64,000 nt of DNA from Streptomyces sp. 846.5 (lineage in GTDB: Bacteria > Actinomycetota > Actinomycetes > Streptomycetales > Streptomycetaceae). Shown here in pieces: positions 7,653 through 18,614 of this stretch (position 1 is the stretch's first letter; every line of letters begins with the position of its first letter). The notes below the pieces were generated by a model. It was not told the DNA's origin. It did no database searches and saw only the letters and a list, made by a program, of their open reading frames with translations. The position numbers and the translations under genes were made by a program. Location of the stretch: the NCBI RefSeq assembly GCF_004365705.1, contig NZ_SOBN01000001.1, positions 1,178,001 through 1,242,000 on the forward strand, in the 5' to 3' direction.

Positions 7653-8627
7653 TCAGTTCAGGCTGATCTCCCCCAGGGCGAAGCCCGGGGCGGACTCGGC
7701 GCCGGGCAGGCAGACCGCGATCCAGGACACCGCCGGGACGGACAGGTCCAGCAGGACGTCGGCCGCGTTGCGCGGCACGAAGCCGTCGTCGTCCAGCTCC
7801 CAGCCCCAGGCCACCGAGCCGCGGGTGCGGCACATCCCGGAGAGCACCACCCCGCCCGGCATCGCCAGGGCGAAGCCGGTGCACAGCAGCGAGCAGAGCA
7901 GGTCCAGGTCGGCCTCCTCGATCCGCAGCACGGTGCCGCCGCCGTCCGCTTCCAGCAGCAGGTCCGCGCAGGCCTCCACCGGGCCCTCGGGCGTCCGCAG
8001 CGAGCAGACCAACCGGAACCGGCCCAGGCCCGCGCCGATCAGGACCCGCCGCAGCGCGTCGGCGCCCTGGGTGTAGGCGGTCTGCAGCAGGTGCTCCGGG
8101 AACTCCCCGCCGGTCGCCGCCGCCTCCGCGGTCTCGGCGAGCATCGTGGCCAGCCGGCGGTGCACCAGGCCCCGCTCGCGGGCCCGCGCCAGCCGGGCGG
8201 TGAACTCCGCCAGCGGCTCGCCCTCGTAGAGCACCCACTCGTCCTCGGCGTCCGGGTCGGCGGTGTAGATCGTGTGGCTCTGCGGGTCCGCCAGTGAGAG
8301 GCCCTGGCGGCGGCAGAACTCGACCAGGTCGGCGGGGTGGAAGGCGCGGCCCCGGACCACGCCGCCGGCCTCGCGCAGCCGTCCCAGCAGCTGCTCGATA
8401 TCCGCGAGGTACTCGGCGTAGCCGGTGTACTCGGTGCCGCCGTCCCGGCGCAGTTCCTCGAAGTCCGCGCGGCAGGTGACGATGCCGAGCAGGGTGGGGG
8501 CCGGCGGCAGGGCCGCCGCGCTGCGGGTTCCGGGGCGGGTGAGGGCGCGGGCGCCTCCCCGGCAGGGCGCGGGCGCCGCGGTCCGGGCGGTGGACGGGCG
8601 GCGGGTGCGTGCGTGCCTGGCGGCCAT
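7653..8627 (-). CDS. Hypothetical protein, 324 aa
   Basis: I do not recognise this protein. The ATG at 8627 is chosen because CGAGGAG lies upstream at good spacing. The first 45 residues are basic and Arg/Ala/Pro-rich (possibly disordered), then comes a soluble mixed alpha/beta region with no clear membrane segment. Visible blocks are TLLGIVTCRADFEEL, RAFHPADLVEFCRRQGL, DEWVLYEGEPLAEF and a C-terminal SVPAVSWIAVCLPG. No catalytic motif is apparent. It lies between nusB (separated by a terminator) and the sugar operon, on the same strand, and is probably transcribed alone. Confidence 0.7.
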   Translation of the reverse strand: MAARHARTRRPSTARTAAPAPCRGGARALTRPGTRSAAALPPAPTLLGIVTCRADFEELRRDGGTEYTGYAEYLADIEQLLGRLREAGGVVRGRAFHPADLVEFCRRQGLSLADPQSHTIYTADPDAEDEWVLYEGEPLAEFTARLARARERGLVHRRLATMLAETAEAAATGGEFPEHLLQTAYTQGADALRRVLIGAGLGRFRLVCSLRTPEGPVEACADLLLEADGGGTVLRIEEADLDLLCSLLCTGFALAMPGGVVLSGMCRTRGSVAWGWELDDDGFVPRNAADVLLDLSVPAVSWIAVCLPGAESAPGFALGEISLN

Positions 8628-8765
8628 GGGAACTCCTCGGGGGCGGAAGGGCTCGGCTGGTGCGGCCCCGTCGGCCGCTACCAGCGTCCTCCCCGACCAC
8701 AGGCGCCCCATGCGCACCCTGTGTCACAGAACTGTCACCAAAAGTGACGGAGAGCGATCGAGCAG

Positions 8766-8805
8766 AGGCCCGGCGCCGCCCCCGGGCAGGGGTGGCGCCG
8801 GGCCT
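8766..8805 (-). terminator. Terminator-like hairpin after nusB
   Basis: AGGCCCGGCGCC (8766-8777) and GGCGCCGGGCCT (8794-8805) are a perfect 12-bp inverted repeat 17 bases beyond the nusB stop. There is no strong T-tract, as is usual in streptomycetes. Confidence 0.75.
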
Positions 8806-8821
8806 CCGGCGGATCGGTCCG

Positions 8822-9262
8822 TCAGTCGCGCGAGGCGCGCAGCGACGGCTTGAGCTCCAGCAGCCGGGCCAGCAGTCCGTTGACGAACGCCGGGGACTCG
8901 TCCGTGGAGAACTCCTTGGCGATCTCGACCGACTCGTCCAGGACGACCGCGTCGGGGACGCTGTCCTCCCAGATCAGCTCGTACGCGCCCAGGCGCAGCA
9001 CATTGCGGTCCACGATGGGCATCCGGTCCAGCGTCCAGCCCACCGCGTAGGTGGCGAGCAGGTCGTCGATCCGGGCCGCGTGCTGGGTGTAGCCCTCGAC
9101 CAGCTCCATCGTGTACTCGCTGACCTGCGGCGTTCCCTCGTCCGGGGTGCGCGCCCGGCGCACCCAGTCCGCGAGGACGGACTGCGGGGCGACGCCCCGG
9201 TGGTCGGCCTCGAAGAGGATCTGGAAGGCGCGCGTGCGGGCCTTGTTGCGTGCGGTCGACAC
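8822..9262 (-). CDS. nusB: Transcription antitermination factor NusB
   Basis: This 146-aa protein, with a GTG start, has the NusB opening (NKARTRAFQILFEAD), the MPIVDRNVLRLGAYEL core and the C-terminal PAFVNGLLARLLE. NusB with NusE (S10) binds boxA RNA to keep rRNA transcription processive. The start is two bases after the efp stop, so efp-nusB is an operon. In S. coelicolor, as I recall, bldD follows nusB; here it does not. Confidence 0.97.
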   Translation of the reverse strand: MSTARNKARTRAFQILFEADHRGVAPQSVLADWVRRARTPDEGTPQVSEYTMELVEGYTQHAARIDDLLATYAVGWTLDRMPIVDRNVLRLGAYELIWEDSVPDAVVLDESVEIAKEFSTDESPAFVNGLLARLLELKPSLRASRD

Positions 9263-9264
9263 GG

Positions 9265-9831
9265 TTAGGAGTTCACCCGGCCGAGGTAGTCGCCGGTGCG
9301 GGTGTCGACCTTGATCTTCTCGCCGGTGGTGATGAACAGCGGGACGCCGATCTCGTGGCCGGTCTCCAGGCGCGCGGGCTTGGTGCCGCCGGTGGAGCGG
9401 TCACCCTGGACGCCGGGCTCGGTGTACTCGATGACCAGCTCGACCGAGGCGGGCAGCTCGACGTACAGGGGAGCGCCCTCGTACATCGCCACGGTCGCCT
9501 CGTTGCCCTCCAGCAGGAAGTGGGCGTTGTCGCCGAGGACGGCCGGGCTGATCTGGATCTGGTCGTAGGTGTCCATGTCCATGAACACGAAGTCCTCGCC
9601 GTCCTTGTACGAGAACTGCATCCCGCGCTTGTCGACGCTGGCCGTCTCGACCTTCACGCCGGCGTTGAAGGTCTTGTCGACCACCTTGCCGGACAGCACG
9701 TGCTTCAGCTTGGTGCGCACGAAGGCCGGGCCCTTGCCGGGCTTGACGTGCTGGAACTCGACGACGGACCACAGCTGGTCGTTGTCGAGCTTGAGCACCA
9801 TGCCGTTCTTGAGGTCGTTGGTGGAAGCCAC
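9265..9831 (-). CDS. efp: Translation elongation factor P
   Basis: This 188-aa protein has three OB-like parts; it rescues ribosomes stalled at polyproline stretches. The GTG at 9831 (protein starting [10 protein letters not shown]) is chosen because AGGAG lies 11 bases upstream and the sequence begins as in other actinobacterial EF-P; the longer frame to 9867 is not used. The tip loop reads KPGKGPAF, so the tip residue is Lys33, the position modified in other bacteria. The C-terminus ends [12 protein letters not shown], typical of the family. Confidence 0.97.
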   Translation of the reverse strand: MASTNDLKNGMVLKLDNDQLWSVVEFQHVKPGKGPAFVRTKLKHVLSGKVVDKTFNAGVKVETASVDKRGMQFSYKDGEDFVFMDMDTYDQIQISPAVLGDNAHFLLEGNEATVAMYEGAPLYVELPASVELVIEYTEPGVQGDRSTGGTKPARLETGHEIGVPLFITTGEKIKVDTRTGDYLGRVNS

Positions 9832-9907
9832 GGTCGCACTAACTCCTGAGATATCGCGGTATGTCAAGCATCAGAACCAAGCGGCGGTGTCCGCGGACCC
9901 GGGCGGG

Positions 9908-11011
9908 TCACAGGGCGAGGAGCTCCTTGGTCGTGATGGTGAGCAGCTCGGGACCGCCGTCCTCGGACGGACGGACCACGAGCGTGTCCTCGATCCGGAC
10001 CCCGCCGCGGCCCGGGATGAAGACCCCGACGCCGACGGTTACCGGCACACGGTTGTCAAGCTTACCCAACTCCAGAGGTCCGAGATGCGGCTCCTCCCCG
10101 ATCTCCAGCCCCACGCCCGCCCCGACACCCTCCCGCGCGGCCGCCGCGGCGTCGCCGGGGGGCGGCTGACCGGCGGCCCCGAGCACCCGTCGGGCGGCGC
10201 GGTCCGCCTCGTCGTAGCCGCCGCCGACCGTCAGCGCCTCACGCGCGGCGCGCTGGGCTGCGAAGACCTGCCGGTGCAGTTCGGACTGCCAGTCGGCGGG
10301 GCTGAGCCCGACCACGAAGGTGCGGGTGGCCGAGGCGCGGTAGCCGCGGTAGCAGGCGCCCAGGGCGACGGTGAGGAAGTCGCCGTCCTCGACCCTGCGG
10401 TCCCCCGAACTGTGGTCGGCGCGTCCGGAGTGGTCGCCGGCGCCGACCCGGGGCGGGAAGGCCGCGGCGTCGGCGCCGTGGTCGACCATGCGGCGCTCCA
10501 GCTCCATCGCCAGATGCCGTTCGGTACGGCCGATCAGGATCGACTCCAGCAGCTCGCCCAGCGCCTGGTCGGCGATCTCCCCGGCGATCCGCAGGCAGGA
10601 GATCTCCTCCTCGTCCTTGACCGTGCGCAGTTGCTCCACGGCGTGGCCCAGGTCCCGGAGCTGCTCGACGGCGGGGGCCGCGGCGGCGACGACGGCGCGG
10701 TGCCGGGCGACGGTGAGGTGGTGCTCCTCCACCCCGAGGGTGCGTCCCCGGCAGTGGGCGGCCAGCAGGACTGCCGGGTCGGTGCCGGGGGGCACGGGCA
10801 CTGGCGTGCAGCCGCCGTCGGACTCCGGGACTCCGGCGGGGCCGGCAGTGGCTGTTTCGGCGCCGTCGCGGGTGAGCAGTAGTGCGGCGACGGTGTCGGA
10901 TCCGGTGAGCCAGCGGACATTGGCGGGCTGGGTGACCAGCGCGGCGTCCAGCCCGGCAGCGCTGCAGCGCTGGCGCATGCGGTCGCGGCGGTCTGCGTGT
11001 GCTTCGCCCAT
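9908..11011 (-). CDS. M24 (aminopeptidase P/prolidase) family protein with degenerate metal site
   Basis: This 367-aa protein has the creatinase-type N-domain and the pita-bread C-domain. Its position beside efp is that of pepQ in other actinobacteria. Most metal-binding residues are missing: VDxGA is VALGA (Asp to Ala216), GYxSDxTRT is GYRASATRT (Asp to Ser227), GHGxGLEIHE is GAGVGLEIGE (His to Ala298 and Gly305), and IEPG is VGVG (first Glu lost). Only the final Glu in GGVRIEDT remains. The fold is kept, so it may be a pseudoenzyme with a binding role. The related Streptomyces protein, as I remember it, is similarly altered. Confidence 0.85.
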   Translation of the reverse strand: MGEAHADRRDRMRQRCSAAGLDAALVTQPANVRWLTGSDTVAALLLTRDGAETATAGPAGVPESDGGCTPVPVPPGTDPAVLLAAHCRGRTLGVEEHHLTVARHRAVVAAAAPAVEQLRDLGHAVEQLRTVKDEEEISCLRIAGEIADQALGELLESILIGRTERHLAMELERRMVDHGADAAAFPPRVGAGDHSGRADHSSGDRRVEDGDFLTVALGACYRGYRASATRTFVVGLSPADWQSELHRQVFAAQRAAREALTVGGGYDEADRAARRVLGAAGQPPPGDAAAAAREGVGAGVGLEIGEEPHLGPLELGKLDNRVPVTVGVGVFIPGRGGVRIEDTLVVRPSEDGGPELLTITTKELLAL

Positions 11012-11048
11012 GTCCTGAGCGTAGGCATGGAGGGGTGGGGGCGCGCGG

Positions 11049-11173
11049 CGGGTGCGGCGTGTGCATGGCTTGTCGCGCAGTTCCCCGCGCCCCTAACCAA
11101 TTGCAACTGGGCCAGTTGCAGACCCCCAGGGGCGCGGGGAACTGCGCGACAAACCAGCTACGGTCCGCACCCG
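11049..11173. repeat. Palindromic repeat family A, copy 2
   Basis: The core arms are as in copy 1, with the inner palindrome TTGCAACTGGGCCAGTTGCA between them and outer arms CGGGTGCGG / CCGCACCCG. It lies six bases beyond the P-loop gene stop and upstream of the M24 gene, so it can terminate the P-loop transcript. Confidence 0.85.
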
Positions 11174-11178
11174 AAGAC

Positions 11179-11895
11179 CTACCGATGCACCACCCCACCC
11201 AGCACCCGTTCGAGCGCGGCGACCGTCCCCGGGACGTCCAGCTTGGAGTTGTCGATGATGGGCAGCCCGGAGCCGTACCACCCGGCCATCCGCCCGTGGA
11301 TCCGGGCGACCTCCTCGTCCCCCAGCCGCCGCACCCCACTGCGCAGGGCATTGCGGGCCAGCACCGCGTCGAGCCCGGGGAGGAGCACCACCGGCACCAG
11401 GTCGGGGCCGACATGCCGTTTCCAGCCGCCCAGGCCGATGGCCGGGCGGTCCGGGAAGACGGCGTCGTCGATGATGCAGGAGATGCCGTTCGCGAGATAG
11501 TTGCGCGCGGCGAAGCCACAGGTGCGGCGGGCCAGCCGGTACTGGGCCTCGGACTGGTCGTTCCAGCCCGACTGGGGGTTGGCGAAGCCGGAGCGGACCC
11601 ACTCGCGGACGTCGTCCAGGCTGATGTGCGCGGTCGGCGTGGCGCGGCTCTCGGCCCAGTGCCGGGCGACCGAGGTCTTGCCCGCCCCGGCCGGGCCGAT
11701 CAGCAGCACCGCCACCGGGCCCTGCGCATGCGGATGCGCCGGCGCCGTCCCCGGCGGCAGACCCACCGGCATGACGAAGTGTCCGGTGGACGACTGCCCC
11801 GCGGCCGACTCCGGCACGGCGCGCAGCTGCAGCGTCGCCCGTGGCGGTCCCGGCGTGGGCTCGGGCAGGCTGCCCTGGTAGTGCCCCTCGCTCAC
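11179..11895 (-). CDS. P-loop NTP-binding protein (predicted kinase-like ATP/GTP-binding)
   Basis: This 238-aa protein starts at a GTG preceded by GGAGGTG at ideal spacing. A Pro-rich N-terminus of about 55 residues is followed by Walker A LLIGPAGAGKTSVARHW, then SLDDVREWVRSGFANPQSGW and DDAVFPDR. This resembles the AAA_33/zeta-toxin-like kinase fold of small P-loop proteins. The substrate is not evident. A similar gene occurs at this place in streptomycetes between pepQ-like and aro genes. It is read in the same direction as its neighbours but flanked by a repeat downstream. Confidence 0.8.
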   Translation of the reverse strand: MSEGHYQGSLPEPTPGPPRATLQLRAVPESAAGQSSTGHFVMPVGLPPGTAPAHPHAQGPVAVLLIGPAGAGKTSVARHWAESRATPTAHISLDDVREWVRSGFANPQSGWNDQSEAQYRLARRTCGFAARNYLANGISCIIDDAVFPDRPAIGLGGWKRHVGPDLVPVVLLPGLDAVLARNALRSGVRRLGDEEVARIHGRMAGWYGSGLPIIDNSKLDVPGTVAALERVLGGVVHR

Positions 11896-12024
11896 CGCTG
11901 CACCTCCTGCGTCGCTCCCCTTCGGCGGGTGCGACGATACCGCGCCGCAGCCGCCCCCACAGCTGCGTCTTTCCGGCATGACCCGGTGTCATGCCAACGA
12001 CTGGGAACGGTCTGCGGTTTCGAC

Positions 12025-14076
<2,052 letters not shown>

Positions 14077-14080
<4 letters not shown>

Positions 14081-15261
14081 CGGACGATCAGGTTGTCGAG
14101 GTACCCCTGGACGTTGCGCCGGGTCTCCTCGACGCTGTCCCCGCCGAACTTCTCGTCCACGGCGTCCGCCAGCACCAGCGCGACCATCGCCTCGGCGACG
14201 ATCCCGGCGGCCGGGACGGCGCAGACGTCGGAGCGCTGGTGGTGCGCCCGGGCCACCTGGCCGGTGCGCACGTCGATGGTGGCCAGCGCGCGCGGCACGG
14301 TCGCGATCGGCTTCATCGCGGCGCGGACCCGCAGCACCTCGCCGGTGGACATGCCGCCCTCGGTGCCGCCGGAGCGGCCGGTGGCCCGGCGCACCCCCTG
14401 CGGACCGGGCACGATCTCGTCGTGGGCCTGCGATCCGGGGATGCGGGCCAGCTCGAAGCCGTCGCCGACCTCGACGCCCTTGATGGCCTGGATGCCCATC
14501 AGCGCGGAGGCCAGCTTCGCGTCCAGGCGGCGGTCCCAGTGCACGTGCGAGCCCAGGCCCGGCGGCAGGCCGTAGGCCAGCACCTCGACGATGCCGCCGA
14601 GGGTGTCGCCGTCCTTGTGGGCCTGGTCGATCTCGGCGACCATCCGCTTCGCGGCGTCGGCGTCCAGGCAGCGCACCGGGTCCTCGTCGAGCCGGGCCTC
14701 GTCGGCCGGGACCGGGACGACGCCGGCCGGGGCCTTGGCCGCGCCCAGCTCCACCACGTGCGAGACCAGCTCGATGCCGCAGACCTCCTTGAGGTAGGAG
14801 CGGGCGACCGCGCCCAGGGCGACGCGGGCGGCGGTCTCCCTGGCGCTGGCGCGCTCCAGGACCGGCCGGGCCTCGTCCAGGTGGTACTTCTGCATGCCGA
14901 CCAGGTCGGCGTGGCCGGGGCGGGGGCGGGTCAGCGCCTCGTTGCGGGCCAGGCCCGCCAGGATCTCGGGGTCGACCGGGTCCGCCGACATCACCTGCTC
15001 CCACTTGGGCCATTCAGTGTTGCCGACCATGATCGCGACCGGGCTGCCCATGGTCAGGCCGTGCCGGACGCCGCCGAGGAAGGTGACCTCGTCCTGCTCG
15101 AACTTCATCCGGGCACCGCGGCCGTAGCCGAGCCGACGGCGCGCCAGCGCGTCCACGATCACCTTGGAGGTGACCGGGACACCGGCGGGCAGGCCCTCCA
15201 GGGTCGCCACGAGTGCGGGGCCGTGCGACTCCCCCGCCGTCAGCCAGCGCAAGGTACCCAA
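14077..15261 (-). CDS. aroC: Chorismate synthase
   Basis: This 394-aa FMN-dependent enzyme catalyses the last step to chorismate. The signatures GESHGPALV (start), [29 protein letters not shown] and [15 protein letters not shown] are complete. The start codon is TTG, supported by GAGGAG five bases upstream and by a protein start matching other actinobacterial AroC. It leads the tight run aroC-aroK-aroB-aroQ; aroE is upstream, separated by a palindromic repeat. Confidence 0.97.
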
Positions 15262-15340
15262 CGGTGCTCCTCAAAGATCCGGACGTGCGTCGTCTCCGAT
15301 CCTCCCACGACACCCTCCGGAGCTCAGAATCCGTCCGGAT

Positions 15341-15468
15341 CCTGGCTGCGGGCTGTACCTGGTGATTCGCGCAGTTCCCCGCGCCCCTGGCAAGGACAAC
15401 TGAGCCAGGTGCAGACCCCCAGGGGCGCGGGGAACTGCGCGACAAGCCAGGCACACGCCGCACCCAAG
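15341..15468. repeat. Palindromic repeat family A, copy 3
   Basis: The core arms TCGCGCAGTTCCCCGCGCCC and its reverse complement at 15422-15442 enclose a degenerate inner palindrome. Outer arms are imperfect. The copy lies five bases after the aroE stop and before aroC, so it probably separates the aroE transcript from the aroC-K-B-Q operon. Confidence 0.85.
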
Positions 15469-15473
15469 ATCCC

Positions 15474-16310
15474 TCAGAGACCCCCCAGCGCCGTCTCCCC
15501 CGCGGCCCGCATCGCCGCCAGCGGCGCCGGGGTGATGCCGGTGAACAGCTCGCACTGCAGCACGGCCTGGTGGACCAGCAGGTCCAGCCCGCCGAGGACG
15601 GTGCCGCCGCGCTGCGACCAGGCGGCGGCGAGGGCGGTGGGCCAGGGGTGGTAGAGCACGTCGAACAGCACGCCCGGCGCCTGCGGCACCGCCGCGGCGA
15701 GGTGGTCGGTGGCGCCGACGGGGGTGGTGGAGACCGTCAGCGGCGCGCCGAACGCCTCCGCCGCGCGCTCCCACTCCGCGGTCCGCACCTTCACCTGCAG
15801 CCGCTCCCCCAGCGCCAGCATCTGCGCGGCCCGCTCCGGCCCCCGAACGTACGCGGTGACCTCGCCGGTGCAGATCCGCGCCAGCGCGGCCAGCGTCGAG
15901 GAGGCGGTGGCGCCGGCGCCCAGCACCGCGGCGGACCCGACCGAGGTCACCCCGCGTTCGCGCAGCGCCGCGACCAGCCCGGGGACGTCGGTGTTGTCAC
16001 CGGTGCGGCGTCCGTCCGCAGTGAACACCACGGTGTTGACCGCGTCCACTGCCAGCGCCGTGTCGCTGATCTCGTCCAGCAGCGGTATCACCGCCCGCTT
16101 CAGCGGCATGGTCAGCGACAGCCCGGCCCAGCCCTCGCCCTCGACGTCCAGCGCGGCCAGGAATCCGGGCAGGCCGGCCTCGTCCACCTCGAAGCGGTCG
16201 TAGCGGCGGTCGGTGAGCCCGAGCGCCGCATAGGCGGCGTTGTGCAGCACCGGGGAGAGCGAGTGCGCGATCGGGGAACCCAGCACCGCGGCCCGGGTGG
16301 CGGTCCGCAT
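15474..16310 (-). CDS. aroE: Shikimate dehydrogenase
   Basis: This 278-aa enzyme reduces 3-dehydroshikimate. Substrate-site residues are in VLGSPIAHSLSPVLHNAAY, SLTMPLKRAVIP (catalytic Lys) and GDNTDVPGL (catalytic Asp); the nucleotide site is VLGAGATASSTL. The glycine-rich turn is GAGATA rather than GAGGAA, a mild divergence. The ATG at 16310 is chosen because it overlaps the mltG stop by one base (TGATG). Confidence 0.93.
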   Translation of the reverse strand: MRTATRAAVLGSPIAHSLSPVLHNAAYAALGLTDRRYDRFEVDEAGLPGFLAALDVEGEGWAGLSLTMPLKRAVIPLLDEISDTALAVDAVNTVVFTADGRRTGDNTDVPGLVAALRERGVTSVGSAAVLGAGATASSTLAALARICTGEVTAYVRGPERAAQMLALGERLQVKVRTAEWERAAEAFGAPLTVSTTPVGATDHLAAAVPQAPGVLFDVLYHPWPTALAAAWSQRGGTVLGGLDLLVHQAVLQCELFTGITPAPLAAMRAAGETALGGL

Positions 16311-17917
16311 CAGGCGCACTGCCCGGTGACGGCGTTGAAGCCCTGGTTGTGGGCCGTGCAGTACTGCTTCACATACACCTTGAACTCGCTGAAGGTGGCC
16401 GCGAACTGGGTGTTGGTCGGGCTCATCGCGATGAAGTAGAGCCAGTTGCCCGGCGCCGGGCTGAGCACCGCGTTGATGGCGTCCGCGCCCGGATTGCTGA
16501 TCGGGCCGGGCGGCAGCCCCTTGACCAGGTAGGTGTTGTAGCCGCCCGCCTTGTCGCTGTCCTTCTCGGCGTTGGTGAACTTGGTCCTGCCCAGCGCGTA
16601 CTGCAGCGTGGTGTCCAGCTGCAGTTCGCCCTGGGTCTCGCCGGCGGGCTCGTTGATGCGGTTGCTGAGCACCCGGGCGATCTTGCTGAAGTCGGCCGAG
16701 TTGTTGCCCTCGGCCTGCAGGATGCTCGCCTCGATCAGCACCTGGTAGCCGTTCTTGAGCTTGACCGCGGAGGCCCCGGAGTCCATGCCCAGGCCCTGGA
16801 ACTGGGCCACCGCGTTGGCGACCATCTGCTTCAGCAGGTCGTCGACCTTCATGCCCTTGGTGACCGAGTAGCGGGTCGGCCAGAGGAAGCCCTCGATGTT
16901 GCCGTTGGCGTAGGCGGGCAGCCCCAGCTTGGCGATGTCGTCCTTGGCGGCCTTGGCGGCGGTGCCGGCCGGCAGGCCCAGCTTGGCGTCGATCTTCGGG
17001 TAGATGACGCTGGCGCGCAGGCCCTCGGGGATGATCAGTGCGTCGCCGCCGTTGGCGTCGATCAGGAAGGAGACGGCGTTGGCGCCCGACATCTCCCGCT
17101 TCATGGTGTAGGAGCCGGGCTGGATGGTGGTCGCCTTGGTGTTCTTGTTGTAGGCGTTGACGAACGCCTGGCCGCTCTTGACCACGTCGTCGGCCTTGAG
17201 AACGTTGGCCATGGCCCAGCCGTCGGCGCCGTTGGGGATGGTGACGGTCACCGAGCCGGTGCCGGTGCCGACGTAGTCGGCCGGCGGGCCGAAGTGCGCC
17301 TTGTAGTAGCCGTAGCCGTAGTAGCCGCCGGCCGCGACGCCGCCGACCAGCAGCAGCGACATGCCCAGACAGGCCACCCCGCTGCGCAGGCGCTGGGTGC
17401 GGCCGGCCTGCTTGCGCTTGCGCTCGCCGTGGCGGCTGTCGTCCTCCTCCGCGAGGAAGGGCTGGTAGTCGTCCTCGTCGTCGTAGCCCTCGGCGGCGTG
17501 CTCGTCCGGGTAGTCCTCGCCGTGGTCGTCCTCGGCGAGCAGCTCGTCCTCGGCCGGCAGCTCATCGACCGGCGCCTGCTGCTCGGCGTCCAGGGCGGCG
17601 GCCTCAGCCTCCCAGTCGATACCGTCCGGGCCGAGCACGCGCGCGGCGGGCTGCACCGGCTGGGGTGGCGGCGGCTGCCGGTAGGGCTGCTGCGGCTGCA
17701 CCGGCGGGTAGCCGGGCTGCTGCTGGTAGACCGGCTGCTGCGGATAGCCTGGCTGCTGTACGGGGTACTGCCCGGTGCCGTACGGGTCCTGTGCCTGCGG
17801 GTCACCCCAGCCGCTCGGCTGCTGGGGTGACCCCACAGATCCGGCATAGGGGCTGCCCTGATTCGGGTCCCCGTGGCCCCACGGTGCGGCGCCGTAGCCC
17901 CGGCCCTGGTCGGTCAT
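16310..17917 (-). CDS. mltG: Endolytic murein transglycosylase MltG with long disordered N-terminus
   Basis: This 535-aa protein is thought to cut growing glycan strands at the membrane. The N-terminal cytoplasmic part is unusual: a Gln/Pro/Tyr-rich stretch (about 30-90, repeats such as QQPGYP) and an acidic stretch (about 105-160), then a basic patch, one membrane segment (about 182-200) and the YceG domain with catalytic Glu near 402 in EASILQAEGNN. AAGGGGAAGC precedes the ATG. Order mltG-aroE with ruvX and alaS upstream is conserved in actinobacteria. The 199-base gap to ruvX shows no clear signal. Confidence 0.93.
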   Translation of the reverse strand: MTDQGRGYGAAPWGHGDPNQGSPYAGSVGSPQQPSGWGDPQAQDPYGTGQYPVQQPGYPQQPVYQQQPGYPPVQPQQPYRQPPPPQPVQPAARVLGPDGIDWEAEAAALDAEQQAPVDELPAEDELLAEDDHGEDYPDEHAAEGYDDEDDYQPFLAEEDDSRHGERKRKQAGRTQRLRSGVACLGMSLLLVGGVAAGGYYGYGYYKAHFGPPADYVGTGTGSVTVTIPNGADGWAMANVLKADDVVKSGQAFVNAYNKNTKATTIQPGSYTMKREMSGANAVSFLIDANGGDALIIPEGLRASVIYPKIDAKLGLPAGTAAKAAKDDIAKLGLPAYANGNIEGFLWPTRYSVTKGMKVDDLLKQMVANAVAQFQGLGMDSGASAVKLKNGYQVLIEASILQAEGNNSADFSKIARVLSNRINEPAGETQGELQLDTTLQYALGRTKFTNAEKDSDKAGGYNTYLVKGLPPGPISNPGADAINAVLSPAPGNWLYFIAMSPTNTQFAATFSEFKVYVKQYCTAHNQGFNAVTGQCA

Positions 17918-18116
17918 GCTTCCCCTTGGACGACGTGGCGACCGGCATCCTCTCCGGTCGGACGGGACCTCCCCGCCGACGATCGAACCGGCGTGCCAAA
18001 GCGCGCCGTGAAGCGGAACGTTACCCTAGGCGCTCAAGAGCGGGTGCCGCAGCATTGCTCATCATCCGCTTACGAATCGCCGTCAGGTCGTCCCCCACGC
18101 CGTTCATATGACCGTC

Positions 18117-18614
18117 TCACTCACTCGGAGCAGCGGTTTCGACCGGTTCCACCAGCTGTCCCGGCGGCCTTCCGCTCGTCTTCTCCCCCTCCAGTGCGCT
18201 CTGCAGGATCACCACGGCGGCCGCCTGGTCGATCACAGAGCGTCCCTTCTTCGACTTCACTCCGGAGGCACGCAGCCCCTGCGCGGCGGTGACCGTGGAC
18301 ATCCGCTCGTCCACCAGCCGCACCGGCACCCCGGACGGGACCAGCTTCGCCGCCAGCTCCCCGGCGTACCGGCGGACCTTGGCGGCGGCCGGGCCCTCGC
18401 CGCCGTTCAGCGAGCGCGGCAGGCCCAGCACCACCTCGACGGCCTGGTACTCCTCGGCGAGGGCGACCAGCCGGGCCTGCGAGGCAGGCCCGGCCGGGAC
18501 GGTCTCGACCGGGGTGGCCAGCATCCCGTCCGGGTCGCTGGAGGCGACCCCGATCCGGGCGTCGCCGACATCCACGCCGATCCGCCGCCCCCGCCGGAAC
18601 GCACCGTCCGTCAT
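18117..18614 (-). CDS. ruvX: Holliday junction resolvase-like protein RuvX (YqgF)
   Basis: This 165-aa RNase H-fold protein belongs to the YqgF family, implicated in rRNA processing and resolvase-like cleavage. Motifs are [17 protein letters not shown] with the first catalytic Asp, [17 protein letters not shown], and [13 protein letters not shown], with a later acidic residue in [12 protein letters not shown]. The ATG overlaps the alaS stop (ATGA). The C-terminus has a short tail rich in Glu and Pro. Confidence 0.92.
   Translation of the reverse strand: MTDGAFRRGRRIGVDVGDARIGVASSDPDGMLATPVETVPAGPASQARLVALAEEYQAVEVVLGLPRSLNGGEGPAAAKVRRYAGELAAKLVPSGVPVRLVDERMSTVTAAQGLRASGVKSKKGRSVIDQAAAVVILQSALEGEKTSGRPPGQLVEPVETAAPSE

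Noticed and set aside
9908..11011. M24 gene considered as a decaying pseudogene
   Set aside because: The frame is intact, codon use is normal and the fold motifs persist; this suggests a retained protein with changed activity, not decay.
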